Positions 36,838 to 45,939 of a DNA stretch of 64,000 bases are shown here, in pieces. Below the pieces are notes generated by a model. That model saw only the letters and a program-made list of their open reading frames with translations. It made no database searches and was not told where the DNA came from. Location: contig NZ_FOHU01000014.1 of the NCBI RefSeq assembly GCF_900111615.1, positions 1 to 64,000 of the forward strand, given 5' to 3'. The DNA comes from Natronincola peptidivorans (GTDB lineage: Bacteria > Bacillota > Clostridia > Peptostreptococcales > Natronincolaceae). The translations under genes were made by a program, and so were the position numbers. Numbering within the stretch: the first letter of the stretch is position 1; each line of letters starts with the position of its first letter.

Positions 36838-37902
36838 TTACACTAATCTTATTGCCATAGTTAAATCTTCCATGGCATCAAGGAATTTAAAGTTTCCACT
36901 TAGAATTACATTGGATTCAAAGGATTTTTCTTTAACATCTTGTTCGGACCATTCAGATGTATCTGTGCCTATACCTTCCCATGCATCTCTTTGAACTTCA
37001 ATATCTACTTCTACAAGGTTATCGTGTGAAGGATCTAAAACTGTACCCCTCAGACCTCTTAGATACGCATTTACAGCAGTTATAAATAATACTTGATTAT
37101 CATAGCTGTTATTTACTTTTCCAACATACTCATTATTAAAGGTTGTAGAAATATCCTCCTGGATCAAATCCATTCCTTCTACAAGTTTAATTTTCTTGAA
37201 AAGTTTAGACTTAGCTACTGTAGTGGTAGTTAGACTGTTTACAGCACGTCCTATTTTTACTTTATCATCTTGCTTGATGAGGATTAACTTACCATCATCA
37301 ATATCTTGATTAGGATCAGCTGATTCTGTAATGTCCTCTACCTCTGGTAACTCATAATAAGTTGCAGATCTATCAAGACCTAACCCCGCTAATATACCAG
37401 CAATTCTTGCAGTATACTGAGACGCTGAATAGGTGTTTTCTCCTACTTTGATACCTTCTGTAGTGAAGTTTACTATAGCCTCATGGTCCCCAGTATGGTT
37501 AGGTAGGACGGCCTTAAATGTTTTCTTAATACTCCTCATAGATTTAAGCCATGAAGCAACATCTGAAGCATCGCTACTAGCAATATTAGGAATAGCCAAC
37601 GAGTTCCATCTCTTATTTTGGAGGATATTTAATTCATTATTGTAATTGGGATCTGTAGTATCTCCCCTCAAAACAATTACCCTAGAAGGTACCCCTAAAA
37701 ATACATCCTTAATATACTGTAGATTTTCCTCTGTCCAATCAGCAGGATCTACGTCTATTACTGTCCTATACTCATATAAATTTTCTGTCTGTGTGCTATC
37801 TCTTAAGATTAGGGCAACAATGCCCCTCTGGCTTCTTTGGATAGCAGATACCGCCAATGTCGAAAATTTAATATCTATTTCAGGTAAACCCATTCGGATC
37901 AA
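36838..37902 (-). CDS. xkdK: contractile tail sheath protein
   Basis: 354 residues, XkdK family. GLPEIDIKFSTLAVSAIQRSQRG at the N-terminus, the VVLRGD-like strand and the C-terminal LSGNFKFLDAMEDLTMAI are typical. The sheath shortens during infection, so this gene defines a contractile (myovirus-type) tail. Confidence 0.93.
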   Translation of the reverse strand: MIRMGLPEIDIKFSTLAVSAIQRSQRGIVALILRDSTQTENLYEYRTVIDVDPADWTEENLQYIKDVFLGVPSRVIVLRGDTTDPNYNNELNILQNKRWNSLAIPNIASSDASDVASWLKSMRSIKKTFKAVLPNHTGDHEAIVNFTTEGIKVGENTYSASQYTARIAGILAGLGLDRSATYYELPEVEDITESADPNQDIDDGKLILIKQDDKVKIGRAVNSLTTTTVAKSKLFKKIKLVEGMDLIQEDISTTFNNEYVGKVNNSYDNQVLFITAVNAYLRGLRGTVLDPSHDNLVEVDIEVQRDAWEGIGTDTSEWSEQDVKEKSFESNVILSGNFKFLDAMEDLTMAIRLV

Positions 37903-37906
37903 CTCC

Positions 37907-38329
37907 TTATAATTTTTTAAACGCCTTATCTAGTTCCTTCTCTACTATTTTGGTGTACAGAGAATCTATTTCTCTTCCCGCTTTATCAAATATATACTTT
38001 CCAGGTGTATAGCCATTTTCGCTTCCATCTTTTCCTACGTTTCTATGGCCTTTTTCAATTAGATGGGCATGTGGAGCTATTTTATAAGAAGGAAACACAC
38101 GAACAGTTAACTCCTTGTAACCGCTTTCGAACACCCTTCCTTTTTTTATGCTTTTGTAATAATTACCTGTTTTCTTATCTACAACTTGATTTGCCTTCTT
38201 TTTTATTATTGCTCTTATTCTAGTTCCCACCCTATTCATCATTTTTTTTGATTCTCTAGGGAAGTTTTTTTCAAAATAGGATAGAGTTTCTCTAAATTCA
38301 TCCATGCCTACATCTTCAATATCCAGCAT
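37907..38329 (-). CDS. HK97 gp10-like head-tail protein
   Basis: 140 residues, basic. KKMMNRVGTRIRAIIKKKA, KTGNYYKSIKKG, the APHAHLIEKGHRN motif and a C-terminal helix fit the HK97 gp10 / XkdI family that joins head and tail. It overlaps the gene upstream by 14 bases. Confidence 0.85.
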   Translation of the reverse strand: MLDIEDVGMDEFRETLSYFEKNFPRESKKMMNRVGTRIRAIIKKKANQVVDKKTGNYYKSIKKGRVFESGYKELTVRVFPSYKIAPHAHLIEKGHRNVGKDGSENGYTPGKYIFDKAGREIDSLYTKIVEKELDKAFKKL

Positions 38330-38747
38330 TTAAGTTCAACTCCTCCATTTTTTCGTACTCATCTTCTTCATATGAAGAATCTGAATATGATAAGTCGAAT
38401 GTGATCATCAGAACTCCATCTATTACCTCTGATTGAATATCATCAACTATTTTTACAAATCTTTCTTCTACTTTTAACCCTAAATGGAAAAGAGTTTCTA
38501 TATCCTGTTGAACTTCTAGCACTTCAATTTGATATTTATGGCGATTGGTAGGAAAAAAATATATTCTAACAGTTAATCTTCTTTCAAACATATACTGATA
38601 ATCAGTCTTAGACAGATTATCAAACTTCACAAAAAAAGAAGGTCTATCAAAACCTTTTTTTACATCATTATCGTTTATTTCTATATTGAATTTATTTTTT
38701 AACTTTGTATTTATAGCCTTCATTATTCCTTGTAGTGTTAACATCAC
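38316..38747 (-). CDS. tail terminator-like protein (DUF6838 type)
   Basis: 143 residues. It starts LTLQGIMKAINTKLKNKF and contains RPSFFVKF and ERRLTVRIYFFP, matching a small family placed between head closure and sheath genes in PBSX-like phages. Tail termination is inferred from position and size. Confidence 0.72.
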   Translation of the reverse strand: MMLTLQGIMKAINTKLKNKFNIEINDNDVKKGFDRPSFFVKFDNLSKTDYQYMFERRLTVRIYFFPTNRHKYQIEVLEVQQDIETLFHLGLKVEERFVKIVDDIQSEVIDGVLMITFDLSYSDSSYEEDEYEKMEELNLNAGY

Positions 38748-39088
38748 AACACCTGCTCTGCAAATATTTCATGAAATTCGTTTCTTTCATATGGATTTAA
38801 AATAAAATTTATATCAAATCTCTTGTCTTTATATTTAAGCCACATTTCCCTAGAAATTTCTGGGAAAGCAGCATACCTAATTTTAATTTTGTGTGTTACG
38901 TTTGCAAATTTAGTGTCACCAGGAGTGTTTATAAGCTTACCAGTTTGAGGTACTATGCTAGCCCATACTTTTTTAATGGAATCATCTTTGTATACAGTTT
39001 GATTAAGCTCATTTGTTTCCTTGATTTTACCCCATATTTCTATTCTCTTATCCAGTACAGGTTGTTTATGCTTCACTTTCGTTTTCAC
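38744..39088 (-). CDS. head closure / head-tail adaptor protein
   Basis: 114 residues. LDKRIEIWGK...KVWASIVPQTGKLI and the IRYAAFPEISREMWLKYKDKRF segment are typical of the phage head-tail adaptor (SPP1 gp16-like) family. It overlaps both neighbours. Confidence 0.85.
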   Translation of the reverse strand: MKTKVKHKQPVLDKRIEIWGKIKETNELNQTVYKDDSIKKVWASIVPQTGKLINTPGDTKFANVTHKIKIRYAAFPEISREMWLKYKDKRFDINFILNPYERNEFHEIFAEQVL

Positions 39089-39341
39089 AAGCCTTCACAC
39101 CTTCCTGTAATTGAAGCATTAAAATATCAGTAGCAAAGTTTGTCTCGAAATATTCTAAGGAATTATTGATTGTATATCTACAATAATCAAAAAGTAATTG
39201 TTGAGGCAAATCTTCTTCTTCAAAATTAAGGGTAGTACCTGTCAGTCTTGACAGGTACTTTTTCCCTCTTTGTATTATTCCCTCTAAACCCATATCCGCA
39301 TCATCATCAATTCTTAGATAGTCTTTAATTTCTTGTATCAT
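39066..39341 (-). CDS. head-tail connector (gp6/gp15-like)
   Basis: 91 residues, all-helical and acidic, starting MIQEIKDYLRID, the usual opening of phage gp6-like connectors. It forms a ring under the portal. It overlaps the adaptor gene by 23 bases. Confidence 0.82.
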   Translation of the reverse strand: MIQEIKDYLRIDDDADMGLEGIIQRGKKYLSRLTGTTLNFEEEDLPQQLLFDYCRYTINNSLEYFETNFATDILMLQLQEGVKACENESEA

Positions 39342-39349
39342 CTACTCAC

Positions 39350-39631
39350 CTACTTCTCATCTGACTTCTTTTTCTTTCCCTCTGCTCCTCCTGATTTCTT
39401 TTTATCCTTAGTACCCGCTTTCTCCTCTAGCTTTTCTTTTTCCACTTCATTTTCTGTTTTGTTAGGCTCCTCTGATCTTTTTTGCTCCTCTACCATTTTT
39501 TCAAGAAAAATACCAAGAGCGGTAGCGTTTATTTCCTCATACCGCTTTTCATTTATGGATATTTCCTTGCCTTTTGTGTATAGAACTTTGGTGGTTTTAT
39601 CTCTAAATGTTTTTAACACCTTCGCTTTCAT
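39350..39631 (-). CDS. small protein with Lys/Glu-rich tail after the capsid gene
   Basis: 93 residues. The first 45 residues form a short fold (VLKTFRDKTTKVLYTKGKEI...RYEEINA) common in small phage proteins next to capsid genes. The last 45 are low-complexity Lys/Glu/Gly. Possibly a capsid-associated or neck protein; unproven. Confidence 0.7.
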   Translation of the reverse strand: MKAKVLKTFRDKTTKVLYTKGKEISINEKRYEEINATALGIFLEKMVEEQKRSEEPNKTENEVEKEKLEEKAGTKDKKKSGGAEGKKKKSDEK

Positions 39632-39642
39632 TACTTACCCTC

Positions 39643-40833
39643 CTATACTTCTGGAATTTCAACTTCCATATCAGAAATATCAAATACTAAGAAACCTTCA
39701 TTGTCTAAAGGCTTCCCATTTGCATACTGTTTAGCAATGTAAGTTCTTTCATCTTCCAAAAACTTATAGTGATCTGAGTATTCTACTTTTTGAGTAGATC
39801 CAACTCCCATGAAATAATCCTTAGCCATACCAGCAATCATTTTATCTTCTACAACTGCTACTGATTGAACTACTTTAGCTGGAATTGGTAATACTCCATA
39901 AACATAAGTTTTATCAGCTGTTAAATAGGTTGTTTGTGGGAATATTTTTTTCCAATAAGTAATTGGATTTACTACCAAGAGCACACTTGAAACTGCTCTT
40001 TTGCCACCTTTTGTTAATGGTGCCATAATCTTTGTTCCCAAGGTGCCTGGTTTTAAATCAGTCATTACTACAGCTGTTTTATCAGGATATACTCCATCTA
40101 CAACAGCACCAACTAAATTTTTTATCATGCCTATTGGTTGATCTTTTCCCGTACCTGCAACAATAGCAAGTTCTAAAGCTATAGCTAGAGATTCAAATAA
40201 GATTTCTCTCACAAACCGATCTAACCATTGTGGCCCTAAATCTAACATAGCCTTAGCCACTGGTACAAATGCAGATAACTTATAGAGTTCTGTTTTTTCT
40301 TTCTTGAATGCCATTTCTAGCTTTTTGGTAATTGAAGCAGTAAGTATTCCCCACCATGCAGCCTCTACATCATTGTTTCTAGTAATCCATTCTGTTGTAG
40401 CTGTGGTATTTACAAAGTTAATCTCACTAAGTAATGGGTGATTCTGTCTTAGATCCTCAAATACTCTATCAAATATTGTGGCTGGCATCAATTTTTCAGT
40501 TCCAGCAAATCCTGCCCCACTAATAACCTCATTGTAGTATGCTTTTTCCTCGGTGGTTAATGGATTTAATCCTCTTTTAACCATTACAGCTTGATCATTT
40601 AGATCTTCATTCATCGATTGCTTAGCTTCTTGCAATATTCTAGCCTCGATACCTTTTGCAAGCTCAATTTGCACCTTAGCAAAGGCTTCACTATCTCCAC
40701 TTTCAATAGCATTTTTAATTTCTTCTTGTAATTCTAATTCACTTTTAACTATTAAATCTAGATTTTCCATTCCTTTTGATGCAAATAATTGTAAGTCTAT
40801 ACCTTTTTTAAAAAATTTATTTTTCTTCGTCAT
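39643..40833 (-). CDS. major capsid protein, HK97 fold
   Basis: 396 residues. The N-terminal 100 residues form a charged delta (scaffold-like) region, followed by the capsid fold with KAYYNEVISGAGFAGTEKLMPATIFDRVFEDLR. The protease gene upstream should cut the delta domain. It shares one base with the protease gene. Confidence 0.92.
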   Translation of the reverse strand: MTKKNKFFKKGIDLQLFASKGMENLDLIVKSELELQEEIKNAIESGDSEAFAKVQIELAKGIEARILQEAKQSMNEDLNDQAVMVKRGLNPLTTEEKAYYNEVISGAGFAGTEKLMPATIFDRVFEDLRQNHPLLSEINFVNTTATTEWITRNNDVEAAWWGILTASITKKLEMAFKKEKTELYKLSAFVPVAKAMLDLGPQWLDRFVREILFESLAIALELAIVAGTGKDQPIGMIKNLVGAVVDGVYPDKTAVVMTDLKPGTLGTKIMAPLTKGGKRAVSSVLLVVNPITYWKKIFPQTTYLTADKTYVYGVLPIPAKVVQSVAVVEDKMIAGMAKDYFMGVGSTQKVEYSDHYKFLEDERTYIAKQYANGKPLDNEGFLVFDISDMEVEIPEV

Positions 40834-41579
40834 TATTCACTACCTCCTGAATTTTGTTTTTTAAAGGCATTAAAAAGAGTAGGTTTTTCATTACCTACTT
40901 TCTCTTTATCAACTGATATTTTTTTGTTGTACTTATTGAACAATGTTTCTTTGATACTGTTTTCTGGTGGATCCTCTTCCTTTTCTTCTTCCAATATTTT
41001 AGTGCATAATCCAAATGCTAGGCATTCCTCTGCAGTTAAATAGGTTTCATCTGCTATTAGTTTTTCTAGTTCTTCCTCAGTCCCTGCAAACTTACTCATG
41101 TAACTGGCTTTAACAGAAGTATCAATTTTATCTAACTTATTAGCTTCTTCTCTCAGCTCATCAGCATTACCTAAAACTATAGTCCAGGCCTTATGAATCA
41201 TCTGCATACTGTTAGAAAACATATATACATTCTTACCTGCTGTAGCAATTATACTTGCTCCACTACCAGCCATAGCATCAACATAAACGTTTATGTCTCC
41301 ATCATGTTGCTTAAGTAGATTACATATTGCTATAGACTCAAATACATCACCACCACCAGAGTTTATATGAACATTAATGCCTTTACCTTTTAACCCTTCA
41401 AGCTTTGTTCTTACACCTTTAGCTGATATGCAATCATCTTCGTCATCCCACCAATAAGCTTTTCTGATAGTGCCATATAGATATAATTCAGCTACTTGAC
41501 TATCTACTTCATTCTTAACTTCTAATCTAGTTTGAATTTTAGGTATTTCTATTTTGTCCAATTCCTCACCCCCTTTCAT
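40833..41579 (-). CDS. ClpP-like head maturation protease
   Basis: 248 residues. The ClpP/S49 fold shows INSGGGDVFESIAICNLLKQ (oxyanion loop), AGSGASIIATAG with the catalytic Ser, and MQMIHKAW with the catalytic His. It trims the capsid precursor. The C-terminal 50 residues are variable and may act as scaffold. A TTG at 41558 is an alternative start after GGTGAGG. Confidence 0.9.
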   Translation of the reverse strand: MKGGEELDKIEIPKIQTRLEVKNEVDSQVAELYLYGTIRKAYWWDDEDDCISAKGVRTKLEGLKGKGINVHINSGGGDVFESIAICNLLKQHDGDINVYVDAMAGSGASIIATAGKNVYMFSNSMQMIHKAWTIVLGNADELREEANKLDKIDTSVKASYMSKFAGTEEELEKLIADETYLTAEECLAFGLCTKILEEEKEEDPPENSIKETLFNKYNKKISVDKEKVGNEKPTLFNAFKKQNSGGSE

Positions 41580-41665
41580 AAACTTCCATCTAGTGCAGCA
41601 CTATATCTAATTTTTTCATTCCCCCATTCTAAACATTCACAAATCATCTTTTTACCTTTTTCCAA
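41576..41665 (-). CDS. 29-residue ORF coupled to the protease gene
   Basis: A TTG at 41665 follows AAAGGAGC. The frame reads MEKGKKMICECLEWGNEKI... and its TGA overlaps the ATG of the protease (ATGA). A CxC pair is present. It lies in the 87-base gap after the portal gene. Too short to be sure; the start/stop fit suggests a real small gene. Confidence 0.45.
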   Translation of the reverse strand: MEKGKKMICECLEWGNEKIRYSAALDGSL

Positions 41666-41666
41666 C

Positions 41667-42815
41667 TTAACCAGCTCCTTTATACCTCTGTTCAATTCTT
41701 TCATAATTCTTGGTCATCCACTTAGCTTTACTCCATTCAGTTTCAAGTGGTTCCATGCCTAAGGCTCTAAGACTATCATCTACAGAATAAGCACCTATTC
41801 TGGTTAGTATATCTAATGCATTAGCTATATCCTTAATATCTACTGCTTTAATCCTGGAAGTGTCTAGCTTGACATAGGTCCTCTCTAAATATAACTTTTT
41901 GCCATATAGCTTCCTGTTAATTTCATCAGTCAATAATTCAGCTATAGGGTTTACACAAAAGGTTAAAAAATTGTTTACTGCCTTATCTGTATCAGACACA
42001 TTCCCTTTTAATAACTGCGGGGGCACCTGTAAAGCTATGGCTACAAAGTCAAATATGTCATCTATAAAAGCTCTTATATCCTTTCCATCAGCTCCACTTT
42101 TTTTCCCTATATTGCTTTCTAATTCATCATACTTCATGTTGTTGGTTAACGGTAAAACAGCTCCACCCTCAGCTTCAAAAAATCTTTTGAATTTAGATGT
42201 TAGCAGCTCATTTAGATCTTTTTGTGCTTTATCGGTTTGAGGATAACTTGTGGGTATTTCTAAAGTTCCTCTTCTAGCATTATTCTTTTTATAATTAGCA
42301 CTGCTAACTATAATTAATTTTGAGTAAGATGCATATAATCCATCTATTACTGTTCTAATTTTCTCATCGTGTAGCTCAAAATGAAATACTTGTGATTCTT
42401 TATAAGTATCTTTTAGTTTGTAGTCTTCTATGACTATGTTTTTATAGATGTTTTCTTTAAAAGCAAATTTCACAGGATCAAAGCTGTCTGCTACATAAAA
42501 TTTTTCATCCTGTTGTATCACTAAGCATTCATTGTGATATACAAGTTTATGGATTACATCTCTCCAGAACTTACTAGAGGATTTATTTTGATTAGGCTCC
42601 ACATTAAATAAGTAGTAGTTCTCACCCTTTTTCTCTTTTCCTTTTTCATAAGTAAGAAATTCACTTCTTGCAACTGCATTAGCTATTAAATTTACACATG
42701 CTTGGACAGCTAATTCTTTATAAAATATTTCTCCAGCAAGTTCCCCGCAATAAGCATCTAACTTTAACGTACCATCATCTTTGAATAATCCTAAAAACCA
42801 ATCCCATACTGCCAT
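41667..42815 (-). CDS. phage portal protein
   Basis: 382 residues, HK97-type portal. It contains FYKELAVQACVNLIANAVARSEF, the FWRDVIHKLVYHNECLVI segment and a C-terminal NFLTFCVNPIAELLTDEINRKLYG helix. The dodecameric portal is the DNA gate of the head. Confidence 0.92.
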   Translation of the reverse strand: MAVWDWFLGLFKDDGTLKLDAYCGELAGEIFYKELAVQACVNLIANAVARSEFLTYEKGKEKKGENYYLFNVEPNQNKSSSKFWRDVIHKLVYHNECLVIQQDEKFYVADSFDPVKFAFKENIYKNIVIEDYKLKDTYKESQVFHFELHDEKIRTVIDGLYASYSKLIIVSSANYKKNNARRGTLEIPTSYPQTDKAQKDLNELLTSKFKRFFEAEGGAVLPLTNNMKYDELESNIGKKSGADGKDIRAFIDDIFDFVAIALQVPPQLLKGNVSDTDKAVNNFLTFCVNPIAELLTDEINRKLYGKKLYLERTYVKLDTSRIKAVDIKDIANALDILTRIGAYSVDDSLRALGMEPLETEWSKAKWMTKNYERIEQRYKGAG

Positions 42816-42833
42816 TAATTCACCTCCTAGTAT

Positions 42834-44477
42834 TTAAAATGTAATAACGTCATAGGAAGTAAATTCTCCCACTTCAACAAGTTCCTCATCTTTGCTCATA
42901 GCATGTAGAAAACAGAAAAACCCATCAGTTTTTCTTTTGATAGGCTCTATCTTGTGGTATGATTTATTTCCTTTGCTATCTGTTTGAACATAACAGTTGT
43001 TTACATACCATCTCATTAATTTGTCATCCCCAAATATTAATAACCCACCGGCAAACAATTGAGTTATTAGAGGATGTAATTTGTTATGTGTTATATAACC
43101 ACTGGGTATTCCATGAAATTCTATTCCCTCAGCTTCAAAGGCTTCTTTTAATCCTGCGTATCTATATCTATCAGCAACAACCATTTTTATTACATAGGAG
43201 ATAGCTTGTTCTTTAAACCAATCAACTATTAATTTAGGAGGTATAATCGGCTCTCCACGTACTATAGTTGCCAACCCTAAGTCTACAGCTTCTTTTATAT
43301 CAATATTAAACTTGGTAAATTTAATGCTTTTCTCATGTATAAATGTGTGCTGCTTAAATATCCTTTTACCATCTTTTTTAAAGAGTAATCCAACAGAGCA
43401 GAAATCTTTTAAATCAGCGTAATCTACTGCTCCTATACATTCTTGTCCTATTAAATCTGGTATAGGTTGATTTGTTGCTTTTATTTCTACCCATTCTGCA
43501 ACAGCTTTAGCTTCATTTTGCGTGGGTAAATTCATCCTTTTGGTTAAAAAAGCTACTTTCAACTCTGAACTTTGATGCATATCATTGTATTCTTTCATGA
43601 CAGTTCTTTTTAATGTCCTATTATGATTAATTCTAGGAATAGATTTCTCCCATAGTTCTGGATCCTCTACTTCTTTTTCATTATCCATTTTAAATATAAA
43701 AGGGAAAAATCCATTGTGTGGATCTTCCCCCAGTAATACTCTTTTAGCTTTCTCTTTTAAATCATCTAGCACAGATTCCCTTACTTCACCATCAGTAGTT
43801 ATCGAAAACCTTCTTGGATTTTCAACTTTCCCTAATCCTCCAATATGAACCTTTATATTATCGTAATTTTCATATTGGTGAACTTCATCAAATATTACTG
43901 CTCCTGGTCTACCTCCATCTTTAGTTTTCGCATTAGATGTACAATATCTTAGTGTTGAATTAGTTTTCTTATAAGTTATTTCTTCTTTAGTTCTGTAAAA
44001 TAATTTTTGTAGTTTAGGAATATCCTCTATTACCTGATAGACTTCTTCAAAACTTGTTTTTGCTTGTTTTTCAGATGTTGCTACTATATCAATATCATAA
44101 TTTTTTATGTTATGTTTATCACTTTGCAGGTAAAAGGATGTACAAGAGATCAATCCATTTTTTCCACCACCTCTACCCATATACACAAAGAAATCATCAA
44201 ATACTATGTCGCCAGTATCTTTGTAAAATACTCCAGCTACAAAAGAAAAAAAGAATTTCTGAAAGTCTTCTAGTTTGAAAGGAAAATACTTTTCTACAAC
44301 CTCTACTGCTTCATAAATTTTATCTTTATCTATTACTACATTTTTATCTTTTAAAACTTTTTTAACAAATTTCATTAATAACTTTTGTTCTTTACAGCTA
44401 TGAACTTTTTTCTTCTCTACTGCATCGATCCAAGTATCTATAAATTCATGATATTTATAATTCCTCATCTTCCTCAA
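42834..44477 (-). CDS. terminase large subunit
   Basis: 547 residues. The ATPase part shows a Walker A variant FVYMGRGGGKNGLIS and Walker B GAVIFDEVHQYEN. The nuclease part has GAVDYADLKDFC and a C-terminal acidic HAMSKDE. It pumps DNA into the head. It overlaps the small subunit gene by 23 bases. Confidence 0.94.
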   Translation of the reverse strand: MRKMRNYKYHEFIDTWIDAVEKKKVHSCKEQKLLMKFVKKVLKDKNVVIDKDKIYEAVEVVEKYFPFKLEDFQKFFFSFVAGVFYKDTGDIVFDDFFVYMGRGGGKNGLISCTSFYLQSDKHNIKNYDIDIVATSEKQAKTSFEEVYQVIEDIPKLQKLFYRTKEEITYKKTNSTLRYCTSNAKTKDGGRPGAVIFDEVHQYENYDNIKVHIGGLGKVENPRRFSITTDGEVRESVLDDLKEKAKRVLLGEDPHNGFFPFIFKMDNEKEVEDPELWEKSIPRINHNRTLKRTVMKEYNDMHQSSELKVAFLTKRMNLPTQNEAKAVAEWVEIKATNQPIPDLIGQECIGAVDYADLKDFCSVGLLFKKDGKRIFKQHTFIHEKSIKFTKFNIDIKEAVDLGLATIVRGEPIIPPKLIVDWFKEQAISYVIKMVVADRYRYAGLKEAFEAEGIEFHGIPSGYITHNKLHPLITQLFAGGLLIFGDDKLMRWYVNNCYVQTDSKGNKSYHKIEPIKRKTDGFFCFLHAMSKDEELVEVGEFTSYDVITF

Positions 44478-44781
44478 CTACTTTCAAATCAGATGCTCTT
44501 ATGCCTAAGTCATGAAGGATAGTCAGCATTTGCTTATTTACTTTTAGCAGCTCTGATATGCTTTCGTTTTTCTTATACCCTCCTTGGCTGTCGCCATTGG
44601 ACCACTTAATAGATACTCCTCTAAATTCTATATCTTGAATTAATTTGTTTTTTATATCCCACAGAGATAGGTAATCCTTAACTAGGTCCTTGTAGTGAGC
44701 ATGCTTATCTATTTTTTTCTCTTTCATTTGTTTGTTTATAGCTCGTTCAATTTTTTTTCTTAATTTTTCTAATTCTGTCAA
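44455..44781 (-). CDS. terminase small subunit, P27 family
   Basis: 108 residues. A charged helical N-terminal part, DLVKDYLSLWDIKNKL, GVSIKWSNGDSQGGYKKNES and a C-terminal DLGIRASDL match the P27 family, which recognises the packaging site. Confidence 0.82.
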   Translation of the reverse strand: MTELEKLRKKIERAINKQMKEKKIDKHAHYKDLVKDYLSLWDIKNKLIQDIEFRGVSIKWSNGDSQGGYKKNESISELLKVNKQMLTILHDLGIRASDLKVVEEDEEL

Positions 44782-44893
44782 CTCACCACCACCCCCCTAT
44801 ATGCGAGAAATTTTAAAAAATTTCCAGAACCATGTATGGCATCCGGTCCTGGGCTTTTTGAGGTAAATCGATTTTATTGACCCGGGGGTATGC
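44782..44893. other. candidate cos / packaging region
   Basis: A 112-base non-coding gap between the HNH and small terminase genes. It is GC-richer than its surroundings, with short palindromes (AAATTTTAAAAAATTT, CCATGTATGG) and two G/C tracts (TCCTGGGC, GACCCGGGGG). HNH plus P27 terminase usually marks cohesive-end packaging, and the cos site often sits here. The nick positions cannot be read from sequence. Confidence 0.4.
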
Positions 44894-45208
44894 CTATTCC
44901 CAACGTTCTTCATTGCTAAATTTCTTTTTAGGTTCAATCTTTTTTAATTTTTCAGGATGCTCTTCATTATGACATGCATTGCATAAGCTTATTAAGTTGC
45001 TATCTGTTAATGCAAGCTCTGGATGCGACTTTAGATGCTTAATATGATGAACGCATTCAGCTAATGAAAACAATCCTTTCTTTTTACATTTCTGACATTC
45101 ATTGTTATCCCTTAAGAGTATTTCTGCTCTTTTCTTTATCCATTCTATACTTTTGTAAAATTTTCTTACATTACCCTCTATGATTGCTTTTAGCAATTCT
45201 TTTTTCAT
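44894..45208 (-). CDS. phage HNH endonuclease
   Basis: 104 residues with CQKCKKKGL, the HNH core CVHHIKHLKSHPEL...DSNLISLCNACHNEEH. Phage HNH proteins beside terminases are needed for DNA cleavage at cos. It carries four zinc-type cysteines. Confidence 0.92.
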   Translation of the reverse strand: MKKELLKAIIEGNVRKFYKSIEWIKKRAEILLRDNNECQKCKKKGLFSLAECVHHIKHLKSHPELALTDSNLISLCNACHNEEHPEKLKKIEPKKKFSNEERWE

Positions 45209-45259
45209 ATGTTTTACTCCAAAAGAAAAAGAGCCTATTGGCTCTGTTAAGTATCAATA

Positions 45260-45931
45260 CTAGATTTTTTTTGCTGTCTTTTTTTCCTTTTTCATTGCTT
45301 CTTTCATCTTGTCATAGTGATCAGTATTTGATTGTATATTTTGTATGCTATAAATATCCTTTATTTCTCGTAATAATCCTATCAATTCTTTTCTTTCTTC
45401 TTCTTGAATTTTAACAGCATCTGATGCACTATCTATATTTACTTCATACATTTTTAATACAACTGCTGTAAATCTAATAAATTCTACAATAATAGTTAAA
45501 AAAGAAGTTGTATATATAAATATAAAAAACTCCAATGGGATTGCATCAAAAAACATTGTTATAATGAAAAAAACAAATGATGCTACCAATGAGTTCTTTG
45601 AATAAGTGATAAAATTAGCACTGAGATTTTCTTCAGAAATTCTAATGATAGCTTGGGAATAGCTAGACCCAAATACAGACATAATTGTAACATTAAAACC
45701 TATTAACACCACTGAAATAGTACTTAACATTTCTAGCCTTGTTTGAGTAAATATTATTTCTGATAAAAACTTATGCACACCAATATAGAACAGCTCGACA
45801 GATCCGATCTGGAATGAAAAAAACTTTATAATAACTGCTACTAAAATAAAACCTAAAGGAATAAATCGCAAACCTTTTTCAATTATCAAATTATGAACTT
45901 TACTAATTGAGTTAGGCTTTTGATTTTCCAT
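45260..45931 (-). CDS. cargo membrane protein, four helices
   Basis: 223 residues with about four membrane helices (near 22-40, 70-92, 113-135, 140-160) and a charged cytoplasmic C-terminal part from residue 170 (EEERKELIGLLREIKDIYS). No family recognised. It starts eight bases after the DUF6731-like gene, so the two are co-translated. It is not a phage structural or lysis protein by position; a membrane effector of the three-gene cargo operon is one reading. Confidence 0.7.
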   Translation of the reverse strand: MENQKPNSISKVHNLIIEKGLRFIPLGFILVAVIIKFFSFQIGSVELFYIGVHKFLSEIIFTQTRLEMLSTISVVLIGFNVTIMSVFGSSYSQAIIRISEENLSANFITYSKNSLVASFVFFIITMFFDAIPLEFFIFIYTTSFLTIIVEFIRFTAVVLKMYEVNIDSASDAVKIQEEERKELIGLLREIKDIYSIQNIQSNTDHYDKMKEAMKKEKKTAKKI

Positions 45932-45939
45932 TTTATCAC

